From NCBI RefSeq assembly GCF_947623445.1, contig NC_135243.1:6636501-6700500 (forward strand): DNA of 64,000 nucleotides. The letters run 5' to 3'. Positions 38,426 to 50,267 of the stretch are shown one piece after another (the stretch's first letter is position 1; each line of letters starts with the position of its first letter). Below the pieces are notes generated by a model. That model ran no database searches. It was not told where the DNA came from and was given only the letters and a program-made list of their open reading frames with translations. A program made the translations under genes and the position numbers. The stretch comes from Clavelina lepadiformis. Taxonomy: Eukaryota; Chordata; Ascidiacea; Aplousobranchia; Clavelinidae.

Positions 38426-40201
38426 ATGAAAAGAAAGTTTGTTTATTTTATTTTTGTAATTGTCTCTTGCGCTTGGATTGCATTTGTGATAATTTTATAT
38501 GGACAGATATCGATCCGAAAATGTTTTCTTGAGGAGAAAGCCTTGTAAGTATTTAGGCAAATTTTTGAAGGGTTGTAAGTGTAAATTAATATTTAGGATT
38601 TTACTGATGCTTGTAGTGTTAACTAATCAAATCGCTTTATCGTTATCTTTTAATCGTTTCTCGCACTACTTGAGCACTCGTATTTTTTTGGTTTTAAGAC
38701 AGAAAATTTCAATTGCAAATTCCCGCGCAAATTCGAACCGAATAAAGAGGCCAGAACCCAGACTGCGAAACACACACGGCATCGAATTTCTTTTGGAGCC
38801 ACAAATACAATTTAATGGCAAGCACTACGCAACCAACGATGATACATCGTGTAAAGATAAAGGTATGGTGACAGCAGGTAACAGTAGGAGTTAGGTTACG
38901 TTAGGTAGTTAAAGGCAACCGCACGAAGTTTGCTGTCCACACTCTTCCATAAATGTTCATTTTGAGACCGAGGCAAGATCATAGAAACGATTATAAGTTT
39001 GTAAATATTGGATTTGATCAACTGAACTTCACATAATAACTCGAGAGAGCGCGATAATAACAATGTGAATAATCTTAAAGATTTCCCTTATCGGGAATTG
39101 CATGACTGGATTTCATTTCTGTAATCTACTAGAGCGAGACCAATTCAGAGAAATATAATATCACTACGCCTCTGATACCAAAACACTAACGTTAGTACTG
39201 CTATGCGATACAAAATATTGTTAGAAATATTCAGGAGTTAAAAATAATAACTACTGGTATTGATGGCTACAAATAATTTGGAAATTATTTGTGATTTAAA
39301 TTGTTTACCAGAGTCTTCTTGGGCGATGGTAACATTTGTTAAATCAGCTGCTGGCAACATAGATCGACGGAATTTACTCCGTCGCACGTGGGCGTCCCTG
39401 GGGAAGATTGACCGGAGCAACTTCTACACTGTCTTCATTATTGGAAAGCCAGTCGATGAACAACAGGACAATATCCGAGAGGAATTCCTAAAATACCGTG
39501 ACATTCTTCAAATAAGCAATCCAGATGATTACCAGTAAGTTTTATGATCACTTTAGTTGGTATTTGGTATGCTTGGTACCACAGAGGATAACATAATCCA
39601 GAAAAGTGCAATTGAACGATTTAAACTGTTTAGAAATATCGGTTTAAAAACTCTGGCCGGAATGAAATGGGCTTCTGAAAATCTCCCCTTCAACTACTAC
39701 TACTCCACATCTGATGACGACATGTGGGTTGATATGCTTAAAGTGAAAGAACTGATTGATCAATACAGGATGGTGGCTAAGGAAGGTAACTGGCTGGAAT
39801 TCCCCATCATCTGCACTTATAAGTGGTGGAGAGGTTCGGTGGCGCCACTTCGCACGCCCACGGACAAGAACTTCATTCCCAGGCAACAATATCGTTGGCC
39901 TTATTGGCCGACATTTTGCTTTGGCGGCATGTACACTACCAGCGTCAGCGTCATCAAACAACTTTGGGATCTTTCCACCGTAACTGAGCCACTTTACAAC
40001 GCTGATAACGTTTGGATTACAGGATTATTACGCCACAAACTAGAAATGCCCGACGAGATGGTGATTCGGCCAGAGGAGCATGCAGCAAAGCATTATCGTG
40101 GCTTTGAAAATGAAGACGGGACTGTCAAATATGAGATAAAATTTGACGAATGGGACGAAGCACTAAAGAAATTACAGACCAGAAGTTTATGTCGGTGGTA
40201 G
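38426..40201 (+). CDS. GT31 beta-1,3-glycosyltransferase (galactosyltransferase-like)
   Basis: Exons 38426-38544, 38699-38862, 39312-39534 and 39634-40201 give 357 residues with matching phases. The N terminus (MKRK then about 20 hydrophobic residues) is a type II signal anchor, so the enzyme should face the Golgi lumen. A stem follows, then the GT31 marks: DRRNLLRRTWASLG, DDYQ|NIGLKTLAGMKWA (joined across intron 3), YYSTSDDDMWVDM with the metal-binding DxD, YWPTFCFGGMYTTS, and YNADNVWITGLL in place of the usual EDV-G. Family members add galactose or N-acetylglucosamine in beta-1,3 linkage; the exact sugar cannot be told from sequence. The acceptor of exon 4 was chosen at 39633 because it restores the family motif and phase; the AG at 39588 does not. 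A fucosyltransferase gene follows on the same strand 1.3 kb later. Confidence 0.88.
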
Positions 40202-41541
40202 AACCTGTGTTGGATTATTTGCACATCGGTGGTCAGCAAATGATAGATCTTTCCTTTTCTTATAAGCTAAATATCATTTTCACAAATTATGGAACAGAAA
40301 CCGGTGTAAACTTTTTCATGACGTCTTTGCTTCATTTTAACAACTTATTCTGAAAACGTTGAAATCTCCAATCCAGTGTGATTGTGTTTTTATGTTTATG
40401 TCAGCTGTCTAGAAATACATGTACAAGTTAACGCATGGTACCGGCTTCATTAGTATTAACTGGAGAAATAGCCCTGCCAAATACCTTTCCACTCCCCTAT
40501 TTAAAAGCCAAAATAAGAAAAAATAATTCATCAGAGTCTAAACTCTAAACTAAAGAAACTCCACAAATATTTGCGTTTCCTTCTTTCGTTCTTCATCGTT
40601 CATATTTCGTCGAATCGAATCTTTTCCTCTATCCATCATCTGTATCGCGATTTAGAACAAAAGGTGGTTAGACTTGAGCGACTTAAGTATTGTTTGTACT
40701 TTGTATTGGGACATTTTGCGTTTTAGACCTTGTTTACTAAACTTCTGAGTATTATTATTTTCAACTTAATCAACATTAGTTTGTCATTTATAAACTATTA
40801 TACTGAAGCTGATATTATCGAACTGGTCTTCTTGCTTCAATGTGTTCATATTTGCCACAAAACCAAGCCTGCTGTGGTTTCTTTATACGCTTATGTCATG
40901 AAATATTTTATCGGGTTCCATTATTACCTGCAACCTAAAAATAACTGATGGCGTTTAAAGTTTTCCAACATAGACTATACCGGGTTTAAGTGGAACTTTG
41001 TGAAGACGCAAGTTAGTTTTTATACAAATGGATTTTGTGCTGCGGTGTAAGTCCGCAACTTTCTTGTAAATAAATTTCTAATTTTTGTACACAATCAATA
41101 AGTTTATTATAAATAATCATTTATTATTACGCAGCAGAGTAGTTTTGTTTAATGTTTCGGTGTTTGCGTTTTCTCTCCACGGTCTCAGTGAATATCTTGT
41201 AAAGAGAAAAGTGGATTTTGTTCTTCACTTTTAATGAGAATGAGACTAAATGTTTTCTTTGCAACATTTGAAACGTCATTAGCCAGTTGATTTGTTTATT
41301 TGTTGCTGCTGGTAGCTTGATATAAATTTAAAGATAATTTATGAAGTTGTTTGAGCGCCGCATTGCTCCCTTGAATTCGTAGAATAATCATAAAGAAAAC
41401 ATGAAATTACAATTTTGTTACGAAAACCTGTATTTCAATTACATCTGTGTTGAAAACTTTGTTTATGTGGATTAGTTTGTAATGATTGTAATGTATTTTA
41501 GAAAGTTCCAGTTTTAGGGCATGCAAAATTAATTTGTAATT
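40202..41541. other. Spacer between the two glycosyltransferase genes
   Basis: AT-rich; no exon supported. An AATAAA near 41067 could end a long 3' UTR of the GT31 gene. The spacer presumably includes the promoter of the fucosyltransferase gene. Confidence 0.5.
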
Positions 41542-43453
41542 ATGAAGCTGTTCGCAAAATGGGGTGTCTTCGTCATCTTCATTCTGTCTGCCATTGTCAC
41601 TACAATGTATATCTACAGCACTGAAGTTTGGATAAAAACAACTGCATTAAAGTTTAGGTAAGTTAAAAGTAAATTTACCGAATTATAATCCCGAATTACT
41701 TTTGGAATTGCATAAAAACGTTGACATAAAACAAAAAAAACAAAATAAAGCGAAGTTTTTGCAGAGCAGGTCGATTTATTGTAATATTACAGTTCGGAAA
41801 AGCAACAAAAAAACATTGTTAAAAATTTATGCTTTTGACTCAGGTCCTTGCTAAGAATATCAAGCAGCAAAATGAAACTGACCAATCTCATTGCAAACAC
41901 ATCAAGGTAAGACTTGAATTCCTTTGAGTTGTATGAAAATGTTGTTCGGTTTCAACACTGACTTGAGCTAACAAAAATACCTCTAAGCATTTTTGCCCTA
42001 TGTTCATGACAACAGAACCTACATACTGTTTTGGGACCATCCCTGGTCTGTGCCAACCGAAGGAATCTCAGAAGGTAACCTGGGAGGTTGCATGGGAACA
42101 TACGATCGAAGCAAATTTCCCGATGCCGGGGCGGTTGTCTTCCACTACTCAAACCTGGATAGAGAATCCATGCCTTGGAAGCACTACAGGTGAGTAAAGA
42201 ATATCACAACACATGACTGACACCGGATAATGTTATACAAAGATGAAGTTGAAGTCTCAAACATTTTACATCTCTATGACGTCATTTTGATATCAGGTTT
42301 ATTTACATCACAGAGATCCCGAACAAATATTTGTCTTCTCCTCTCATGAAAGTCCATCATACGTCATCCACGGGGAGCATCGACACTCAATGACTAAATT
42401 CGACGACCACTTCATCAACTGGACCATGACCTACCGGACAGATTCCGACGTGTTCGCTCCGTACGAGCAATCTAAAGTCATAAACAAAATAATAGATGAA
42501 GGAGGGAAATGGATAGATAGTAAACTGGCAAAGAAAAAGAAAGTTGCGGTAACTAACCTCAGCCTAAGCTTTCCAACGTAATCTATAGCCGTGCATAAAT
42601 TTGTCATTATCTCACCTCATTCTTAAACTGCCATGGGTTGCATGTGTTCTACTGATGGAATTGCTAGGTAGAATATTTTGGCTAATCCTGGCCCATAAAA
42701 CAATTCAACTGAGTAAATCAGTATGTTGCGTTCGACGCGCATCTATGTCTTACACAGAAAATAAAAGCTAATCGTTCAACTCATTACATGACGTCTTTAG
42801 TTTTGTTTATGTTTATTTCACTTGTGTCAACTATCAATTTCTTCAGCAGTTTCATTTTTTTGCAGCTGTGGGTTGTAAGCAACTGCGCTTTACTGCGCGG
42901 CAGCAAAATGCGAATGAAATATACTGACGCCTTGGTTGAAGCTGGCCTGTCTGTGGATCGCTTTGGTGGATGCTTCAACAACAAAGACGATTTCAAGGAG
43001 CTCTCTGCTGATGACATGGAGGCCTACAAATTTTACCTGGCATTTGAAAACGCCCAATATTGCAAGGATTACATGACGGAGAAGTTTTGGCGCAACTCCA
43101 TTGGTGCGGGAAGAGTTCCAGTGGTGTGGGGACCATCAAAGAAGGATGTTGAAAAACTTTCACCAACTGGTTCCTTCATACACACCGACGACTTCAAGAC
43201 TCCAGCAGATCTTGCAAAGTATCTGCTCTATCTGGACTCGAACGACAAAGCGTACCGAGAGTATTTTAAGTGGATTGAAGATCCAGATGAAAAGACTTTG
43301 AAGCTTGCAAAAACTTACAAACTAGCTGGCCCATATCGCCTTTGCAAGATGATGCTTTCGAATCGCGTGAGGCAATCTCATCCGTCCGTGAGTGACTTTT
43401 TCTACAACGAAAAGGAGAACTGCATTTCCTCACAAGAGAATGTTATCAAGTAA
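41542..43453 (+). CDS. GT10 alpha-1,3-fucosyltransferase
   Basis: Exons 41542-41657, 41844-41906, 42016-42189, 42314-42548 and 42866-43453 give 391 residues; introns 1-3 are phase 2, intron 4 phase 0. The N terminus MKLFAKW plus about 20 hydrophobic residues is a Golgi signal anchor. Next come TYILFWDHPWSVPTEG, VVFHYSNLD, a variable region with DHFINWTMTYRTDSDVFAPY, then ALWVVSNCALLRG and the GT10 signature FYLAFENAQYCKDYMTEKFW with RNSIGAGRVPVVWG and GSFIHTDDF. These bind GDP-fucose. The enzyme adds fucose in alpha-1,3 linkage to N-acetylglucosamine or glucose of glycans, making Lewis-type or core structures; the acceptor is not predictable. Exon 3 was started at 42016 because only that acceptor keeps frame with the preceding phase-2 exon. 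Confidence 0.9.
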
Positions 43454-44600
43454 AATGTCTTTTCGTTTCGTTTATGTTAATCAAGCACGGTTGCATGTGT
43501 ATTGGGTATTACCCTTTTATTACATTATTGCTGGTCACTTTCATTATTACCACACTTCCCGAAACTTAATTTTGCACGTAATATAAGCTACATGGTACAT
43601 GGCAACTTATTGTAGCCTACTGCCAAGTGAAATAGTGTCAAGGTTAATGTGAAAAGTTGATAGTTTATTATGTCGTTCACTACATAACCGACGAATTTTA
43701 TTTAAAAACCAAAGAATGTTTTTGTTATAATTGTTTTAATATTATTTTAACGCCACTTTGTTTAAATTATATTCTGTAAAACAAAGGATTTTTTAAGGCA
43801 AACATTGCGCTATAAAATATGATTTTTCACAAACCTCAGACGTTATTATCATAAATATGCTCCTTGTCGTGCATTGACAAAGCCTCAGTACAGTACTGCA
43901 GGCTACTTACTTTAAAAGCTATTTGCCATAAATCACTTTCTGCATTTTTTCAATTCGTTGCGGCACGTACTGACGTCAGAGCAAACGTGCTGAGATATGA
44001 AACTCATGTTATCCTGCTGAATATCGACATGTAGCTTCAGCGGTAAAACAACGAATTTTGACCAACCAACGAAGATGCTAATAGGATGGGCCTGCCGCGG
44101 CTCGGGAAATCTTTTCCAACAACAAGGCACCATCTCTTGCAATGAGTTTTCCAACTTGGGATTGACAGTTATGACCATATTGTTTGGGAAAAGCTTATTT
44201 CAACTCCCCGTGCAGCTGGCATCTGTTGTTTATCAGATCGCACATTGTAACTCCCAATCTACACATCATACAAGCTTGCGCTTTTATCGGTGACCGAATC
44301 TTTGTCGGACTCGGTAAAAACGAACTCTTGTAAAATTTGTAGAACGGTAGTTTACAAGATGCGACTTGCTTAATAATCTTGTTTTAAAACTTCGACATAA
44401 TTTCAAATAAACGCCTTCACTTGTAAGCATACTCATTGCAATCTGTAGCCAACTGACAAAAATTCAATCAAAAATTGTTTCATCAGAACCTAACGTACAA
44501 GTAGATTCATCTCATGTTGTTGAGAATATAGCACATAAGGAAAAAGAATCCGAGGACGAGATGGATGTTAGATGCTGGAGAGAAGTTTTGATCAGTTGAG
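43454..44600. other. Intergenic after the fucosyltransferase gene
   Basis: No gene is seen. The last 100 bases lead into the hAT transposase remnant. Confidence 0.5.
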
Positions 44601-44644
44601 AGATTACTGCTGCCAAGTCGGAAGTTTAAAGTTTCAACACCTTC

Positions 44645-45130
44645 ATGCATGCTATACATAAGCTAAGAAAAGGTTACCAAGCGGTTCTTCAAGTCTTGAA
44701 AGCACTCTCTGAAGACAATGACAAACAATCACAGAATAAAGAAGCAGCCAAGGGATTTATCCTATCCATGGAAAACCTTGAAACCGGTATTTTACTCAAG
44801 TTATGGTCTTGCATAATGGAACGTTTTCATAAAGCTAGTCAGGCGCTGCAGGACAGCAGAATTACTTTAAATAAGGCAACAAACTTGCTTCAGGGTTTAC
44901 ATAACTTTGGTCAAACATTAGGATCCCAATTTCAAGAATTTAAAGAAAGGGGTGAAGTACTAAGTGGCTGTCATCATTATATTGAAGAAATTTCAAGAAA
45001 GAAGCAAAGAAAAGAACGATTGGATGGCGAAGGTAGATTTGAAGAAACATCACTTGATCCATCGAGCAGATTCAAACTAGATTCATATTCTCCGATAATT
45101 GACCAAATTCTTTCAATATTATCCAGATGA
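44645..45130 (+). pseudogene. hAT transposase remnant (ZMYM1/TTF-type)
   Basis: An open frame of about 160 codons reads QVLKALSEDND, EAAKGFILSMENLETGILLK, LWSCIMERFHKASQALQDSR, TLNKATNLLQGL and SGCHHYIEEISRKKQRKE, then SSRFKLDSYSPIIDQILSIL. The order and spacing match the mid-to-late part of transposases annotated as zinc finger MYM-type protein 1-like (pattern LWxxILxxINxxSKxLQ...TLxxAVxLLxGL...KRKRK...FxVxxFxPIIDxL). The N-terminal zinc finger and the C-terminal dimerisation region are missing, and upstream frames hold stops. It is a dead fragment. Confidence 0.68.
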
Positions 45131-45260
45131 TCTAGATTCTAGAAGAACCACTGTCTGTTGACCTTTTATTTTTTCCTTCATCATCGCTCGCGTTTTCGAA
45201 GCATTTTCCACCTTGTTCCTTGCAACGCCAGGTATAGGCGTATATACTGTTGAAAAAGCT

Positions 45261-45755
45261 GGGCTTTGGAGCCGGAGCAAGGAGCCTGAGCCCCGGAGCC
45301 GTGCTTTTTCAACAGAGCTGGAGCCGGAGCTCTACGTGAAATTCAAATTGAGCTGGAGCAGGAGCTGGAGCAGGAGATGGAGCCAGTTGTTCGAAAAATA
45401 GCTCCGGCTCCGATGTATTTCAAAAGATGCTATGCTACTAATATTGGCTGAATTCACATAATTTAACACCAACCCTTCGCAAAATTAAGAATTGTTGCCT
45501 CTTTGGCGCCACCTTTTCTAACTAACCACGTTGCTGGGGATTTGACAGAAGAGCAGTCACATCATTCACATGTTCATAGCTGCAACTGATGGTGCTGACT
45601 ACTGACTACTGACTGACCCATTGAGCTAGATATTCCAAACTGAACGTTCATCCTTAAACCTCAGTTTTTGATGTAATGGAGCCGGAGCGGTGGTATAAAT
45701 GAGCTCCGGAGCTGGAGCTTGAGCAATTTAACATTTACGCCTGCTCCAAAGCCCT
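45261..45755. mobile_element. GGAGCC/GGAGCT-rich MITE-like element
   Basis: The left end GGGCTTTGGAGC (45261 on) is mirrored by GCTCCAAAGCCC (45743-45754). Between the ends, and especially 45270-45420 and 45680-45725, the hexamers GGAGCC, GGAGCT and GGAGCA recur many times and in reverse as GGCTCC. Flanks TTGAAAAA and TTGAAACT near the two ends are similar but not identical, so an 8-bp hAT-type duplication is possible only if diverged. Confidence 0.55.
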
Positions 45756-46264
45756 TTGAAACTAACAAAAAGAATTGATGTTAGGCTGTAAAGGGAGTAT
45801 TTGTAAAAAGAAAATCACCTAATCAGTCAGTCTATAAATGAAAAAACGATTCGGTACATGGAAACAATAAGTGGGCTTTATGATACCCACACACAAATAT
45901 TTATGTGTGTAGAGTTTGTGCGATTGTGTAATTACAAGTACACAGTCTTGGAGAAATTGGTTCCGCTTTCGATGTCGGCATTTTTTCTGAAGTCCGTTGT
46001 GTTGTGTTGTGTTTTCCAACGATCAACGGGCTTTTTACGTGCGGTAAATATCATTTTCAATATTGTGAGACGTTGAAGTTACCACTGTTAGATCGATCAT
46101 CGCGTTAAACTAAAGCTTAATAACACAATTGTTATAAGCCCCCAATTAGTGTTTAGATATGTCTTGATATAATTTTTGGAAGGAAAAATGAATCTATTCT
46201 TTCACACGAGAGCCTAGACAGTTGTTGAAGTAACGAATAACATTTTTTGTTGTACAGTACTGTA

Positions 46265-47870
46265 CTGTAAACCACCAATGCTTGTTAATAATGCGTGGGC
46301 GTTTTAAGAGTTTCCCCAAAATGAACACCTCGCTGTATCTAATCTTGGATCAATAACTGACTCAAAAGCGTTCATGGGCAACATAAAATTAATGACGCGC
46401 TTCGCAATGGCAAACATAAGAAAACCAGAATAATCGTATAATTGTTCAGTAATAATTAATCATGAGACTGGCAGCAAGGTTGTATCTTCATTAGTCGTAT
46501 AATGGAGGAATGTCAGTTATAAGGTACCTGTACCGAATAAGGCCCACCTAACACTTTTTTGAAAATAACTCAAGAACCATAAATGAGAATAGACTGAAAA
46601 ATCGTATTCTATTAGTGAGGGTATATGACTACAACATATTAAAACCACAATACTTGACTACCCCCCCAAAAAGTTTTATAAAGAAATTAAAAATTCCAAA
46701 AAATGGGCCTTATTAGGAGCATAGGCTCCTAATAAGGCCCACCAATTTTGTGAGTATTTTGATTCAAAACATAGTAATAGACAACATATAACATTATTAG
46801 AAATTTCACATTTTAAGTTGTACAAACATTTAAAAAGATTCCACTAGGCGCATCAAAGTAACTGCAACAATTTGCCAACTGATGACTGGAACCACTCTTG
46901 AAGTCTGGACATAAATTAGCCAAGCATCTTGTATGGGCCTTATTAGGCGCATGTGGAATCCACGAAAAAAATGTCACATTTTTATCATCAGAAAAATTTT
47001 AGCAAAAAAAAGTGCATTATCCTTTTCAATACTAACTTGGTTGTTACATGAAAACTTCAGCCGGCTGACAACAGTTCATTTAACCGGCCAAATTCTCACT
47101 TACTTTTTTTCTAAATTAACAAAACCACCTTAACTGCAAATATCAAATTTTTGTTGTGCACTAGCGAATCGGTTGATCACGTGACAAGGATGAAATCTGG
47201 TAAACCATCATGAATTTATATTAGTTTTTATGAAGGGACAAAATCTTTCATTTATTTGCACGGGTTTGCGAAATATGAGCAATGGGCCTTATTAGGGACC
47301 GGGCCTTATTCGGTACAGGTACCTTATATACGGGTTTTTGAAAGTATTAAGTATCATGCAGTTTAACATATCTAGCAGTCAATGCAGATTAAAACACAGA
47401 GAAATTATAATTTTAGATGACTCAGAATTATCGCCACCGCTTTTAAAACATTTTTTGTACTTTTCCATGACCTCATAGCTTGCGTAATAATTACAATGCA
47501 AAATCAACTTGAACCTGAAATATCATGCTGTAAAATATTTCTTTCGAACGCGTGTTATGTGCATATTGCACCGTTATTGCGCAATATCTTACACTTGTAT
47601 GATCTGCGGCGTTAACCTTGATCTTGTCCTGAAGTGGAGCTGAGTGCCCTCTATATAAACGATGTATTCCAACCAACAATGTTTGTTAAAGTGTGGGCGT
47701 TTCTGTTTGGTATTTTATCGTACCATTCTTGAACCACGAATTTATATAAGCATGAACGCCACGCCAAATCTAATCTTAAACTGTTCATGGGCAGGATAAT
47801 GTTGATGATGTTCTTTGCAAGGACAAACATGAGAAAATAAGAGTCAAACCAAACAATAAAACCAGGGTAT
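46265..47870. repeat. Locally duplicated non-coding blocks
   Basis: Block Q (46265-46440) recurs at 47670-47870: shared text includes TGTTAA..GTGTGGGCG-like sequence, ATCTAATCTT and GTTCATGGGCA. Block P (46440-46521, continued at 47325-47665 beyond an inserted element) recurs at about 53451-53825: shared words include TTAGTCGTATAATGGAGG, ATGTCAGTTATA, ACACAGAGAAATTATAAT, GTACTTTTCCATGACCTCA and CTCTATATAAAC. These copies flank the first TREX-like gene and point to segmental duplication in this interval. Confidence 0.75.
46518..47328. mobile_element. 803-bp MITE with palindromic ends, TATA duplication
   Basis: The ends AGGTACCTGTACCGAATAAG and CTTATTCGGTACAGGTACCT are perfect inverted repeats that continue into GCCC/GGGC. 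TATA flanks both sides (46518-46521, 47325-47328). The paralogous block near 53530 reads GTCAGTTATATTTGAAAG without the element, an empty site that supports the boundaries. GGGCCTTATTAGG recurs inside, including a perfect 16-bp-arm hairpin, GGGCCTTATTAGGAGC and its reverse complement separated by ATAG (46705-46740). There is no coding capacity; superfamily not assigned. Confidence 0.85.
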
Positions 47871-47871
47871 G

Positions 47872-50061
47872 AATTATAGCAGTGTTTCTCAACCCCGAGT
47901 CCGCGTAAGGTTTTTGGTTGTCCGAAAGCCCATTAATTTACTGTATATAAATACGTGTAGGTCATAATTTTCGCGACGGCTTTTCGCCTCGCTTTCGCTT
48001 TCCGCCATTTAGAATAGTCTCATAAAAATCCTTGCTTATTTCTCTCGTTATGCTTGTGGCAATCCAATTCCTTAATTCTTTTGTTCTCTTTTCCTTTTTC
48101 CAACTCCTGGCGCGCGAATCACCCTCTTTTTTCTCTTATTTAAAAGGAGTTCCAAAGTGTCAGCCCCTTTTTAGTTTCTTTCCTTCTCCACCAATGCGAT
48201 TTCGTTTGCGCACGTCAGACCAGGTTATGCTCGCAAATGTCTGTGCATAGGAAGCCAGATTAGGCATTGTTGGTGGCGAAAAGTTAAAATACTTAACAAG
48301 TTAATTTAATATCTAGTCATGGCAAAACGAAAGCAGGTGTTTGCATATAATGATGATTACTTGACGCTTGGATTTACTTCGGTCGAGGTAAATGGTGAAG
48401 TTAGGCCACAGTGTGTGTTGTGCTTAAAAGTCTTAGCACACAGCTCTTTGAAGGAAGCAAAACTTCGTCGACACCTAGAAGCAAACCATGAAAAATTCGT
48501 CAACAAACCTCTAGATGTGTTTAAAGAAATAGAATATCAGGTAAAGATAAATCGTTTGATCACCCATCTGCTTGGAGAAGAGTAGTTAGACTTTCACTAC
48601 AAAGCAGTGCGTGATTCTTTCTCTGCTGTTTGGAGAATTGCTCGAGTAAAAGCGCCTCATACATCGGGAGAGAACTTGATTAAACCAGTATATTGTAGAA
48701 ATTACCAGGATAATGTGTGATGATACTGTTGCTAATAAGTTAGCTATGGTTCCTTTGTCAAACAACACCATTAAATGGCGTACCCAAGAACTCTCAGAAG
48801 ATGTTCTGCAACAAACTATTGCTTCTGTAAAGCAGAGTGGAAAATTTAGTTTGCAATTGGATGAGACAACAGATATAGGGAATGATGCACAGCTCATGGT
48901 GTTTGTGCGATACGTTGAAGCAAATTACTATGAGGAGCGGTTTTTGTTATGCCGTGGACTTGCCAAAAATACCACTGGAGAGCAAATTTTTAATAAAGTG
49001 AATTCGTTCATTAAAGAACATCAGCTTGAGTGGTCTGTCTGTGTGTCTGTTTGCGCTAATGGCGCTCCGTCCGGCGCTCCGGGGAAGTAAAAAAGGTTTT
49101 ATGAGTTTCATGTAAAAGGCTAACCTACGAGATGAAATCAGCACCTTTTTCAAAGAACAGAAACATTAATTTATTGATCGCCTTAGCGATGACAAATAGA
49201 TTTCCAAATTGCTTCTCTTAGCTGATTTTTTCAGCCATGTGAACCAAGTGAATGGCTCTATGCAGGGAAAAGACAAAAAGATTTTAGATGTAACGGAAAG
49301 CATTGATGCGTTCAAAGGTAAAATAAAATTGTGAAATAAGATTAAAATAAAATAAAATTCATCGATTGAAAAGTGAGAAGATGGTTGCTTTTCCAGCGTT
49401 GAGCTTATTTGTTGAGTAGAAAAAATTGATTTGCGCGGTATTCGTCGAATCTTTCTTGAGCACCACAATACATCTGTTTCTGAACTGGATCGATAAATTC
49501 CTTTCAGCAATTATAACAAGATATTTAACTGGATACGAAGTCCTTTTGAGGTGTCAGCGTTAGAGGTTCATTCTGAAATAGACTGCATTGCTGAACAGTT
49601 GACTGAACTGCAAGGTCGACGGATGTGGAGAGACAAGTTCAAAATTATTTCTCTCACTCAATTTTGGGCGAATGCTCTATCGGAGGAACCTAATCTTTCT
49701 GACCTCTGCAAACAAGCAACAATAGCTTTTTTGTCTTTTCCGAATACATACTTGTGTGAAGCTGGATTTTCAACATTGGCTATGGTTAAAACCAAGTAGG
49801 ACAAGTTAAAGGACAAGGTTCTCACTGAGATAGGTTGAGCAAAGGTCGTAGTTTACAGGTTTCAATTTTCAATTTCCATAGAATTTTCAATTTTATCACT
49901 GAGATTTATAGTGCAAATGTGCCCTATAAACAAACCGCTGCTGCATTTTTTTACTGTTTTAGTGTTGAACTAACTTAGTTTTTATTGCTATTGCCTGGAA
50001 TACTTATGCTAATGGAAAAGTAGTCCGTGCGCTAAAAAGCTTGAGAAACACTGAATTATAG
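47872..50061 (+). mobile_element. Decayed autonomous-type hAT transposon, 8-bp duplication
   Basis: The element runs 47880-50053 with inverted ends CAGTGTTTCTCAA and TTGAGAAACACTG, and a perfect duplication AATTATAG at 47872-47879 and 50054-50061. It holds a transposase in three pieces: a BED zinc finger, a central part and the C-terminal dimerisation region. It inserted into one of the duplicated blocks upstream of the first TREX-like gene, so it is younger than that duplication. Confidence 0.93.
48319..49799 (+). pseudogene. hAT transposase (BED-finger type), broken
   Basis: The first part (48319-48585) begins MAKRKQVFAYNDDYLTLGF and has a BED finger, PQCVLCLKVLAHSS...LRRHLEANH, then a TAG. 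The second part (48713-49090) includes LSNNTIKWRTQELSEDV and SGKFSLQLDETTDIGNDAQL, with the LDETTD motif holding the first catalytic Asp, then CLAKNTTGEQIF-like sequence (read RGLAKNTTGEQIF). The third part (49551-49799) has LTQFWANALSEEPNLSDLC and FPNTYLCEAGFSTLAMVKTK, the typical hAT dimerisation end. It resembles ZBED5/SCAND3-type transposases. Stops, frame changes and a missing central stretch make it non-functional. Confidence 0.88.
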
Positions 50062-50267
50062 TAAAGCAATTTACTTGGAAACGCTCTTTACCTGCTGTAA
50101 CTTATATCTATTAATTATCAGCTTAAGCTAATAATAGCAAACAAGCCATTTTAATTTACAATGTGTTTTTACTTATTTTAAATTTAAAGCATAAGATTAA
50201 CTGTTACCTAAAAAATTTGTCAGTTGTGAACAAACCTTATTGGCATTGCAGAAGATTGAAAGGCGAT

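Noticed and set aside
45213-45401. Arg/Ser/Trp-rich open frame
   Set aside because: It is a translation of the GGAGCC/GGAGCT repeats, not a gene.
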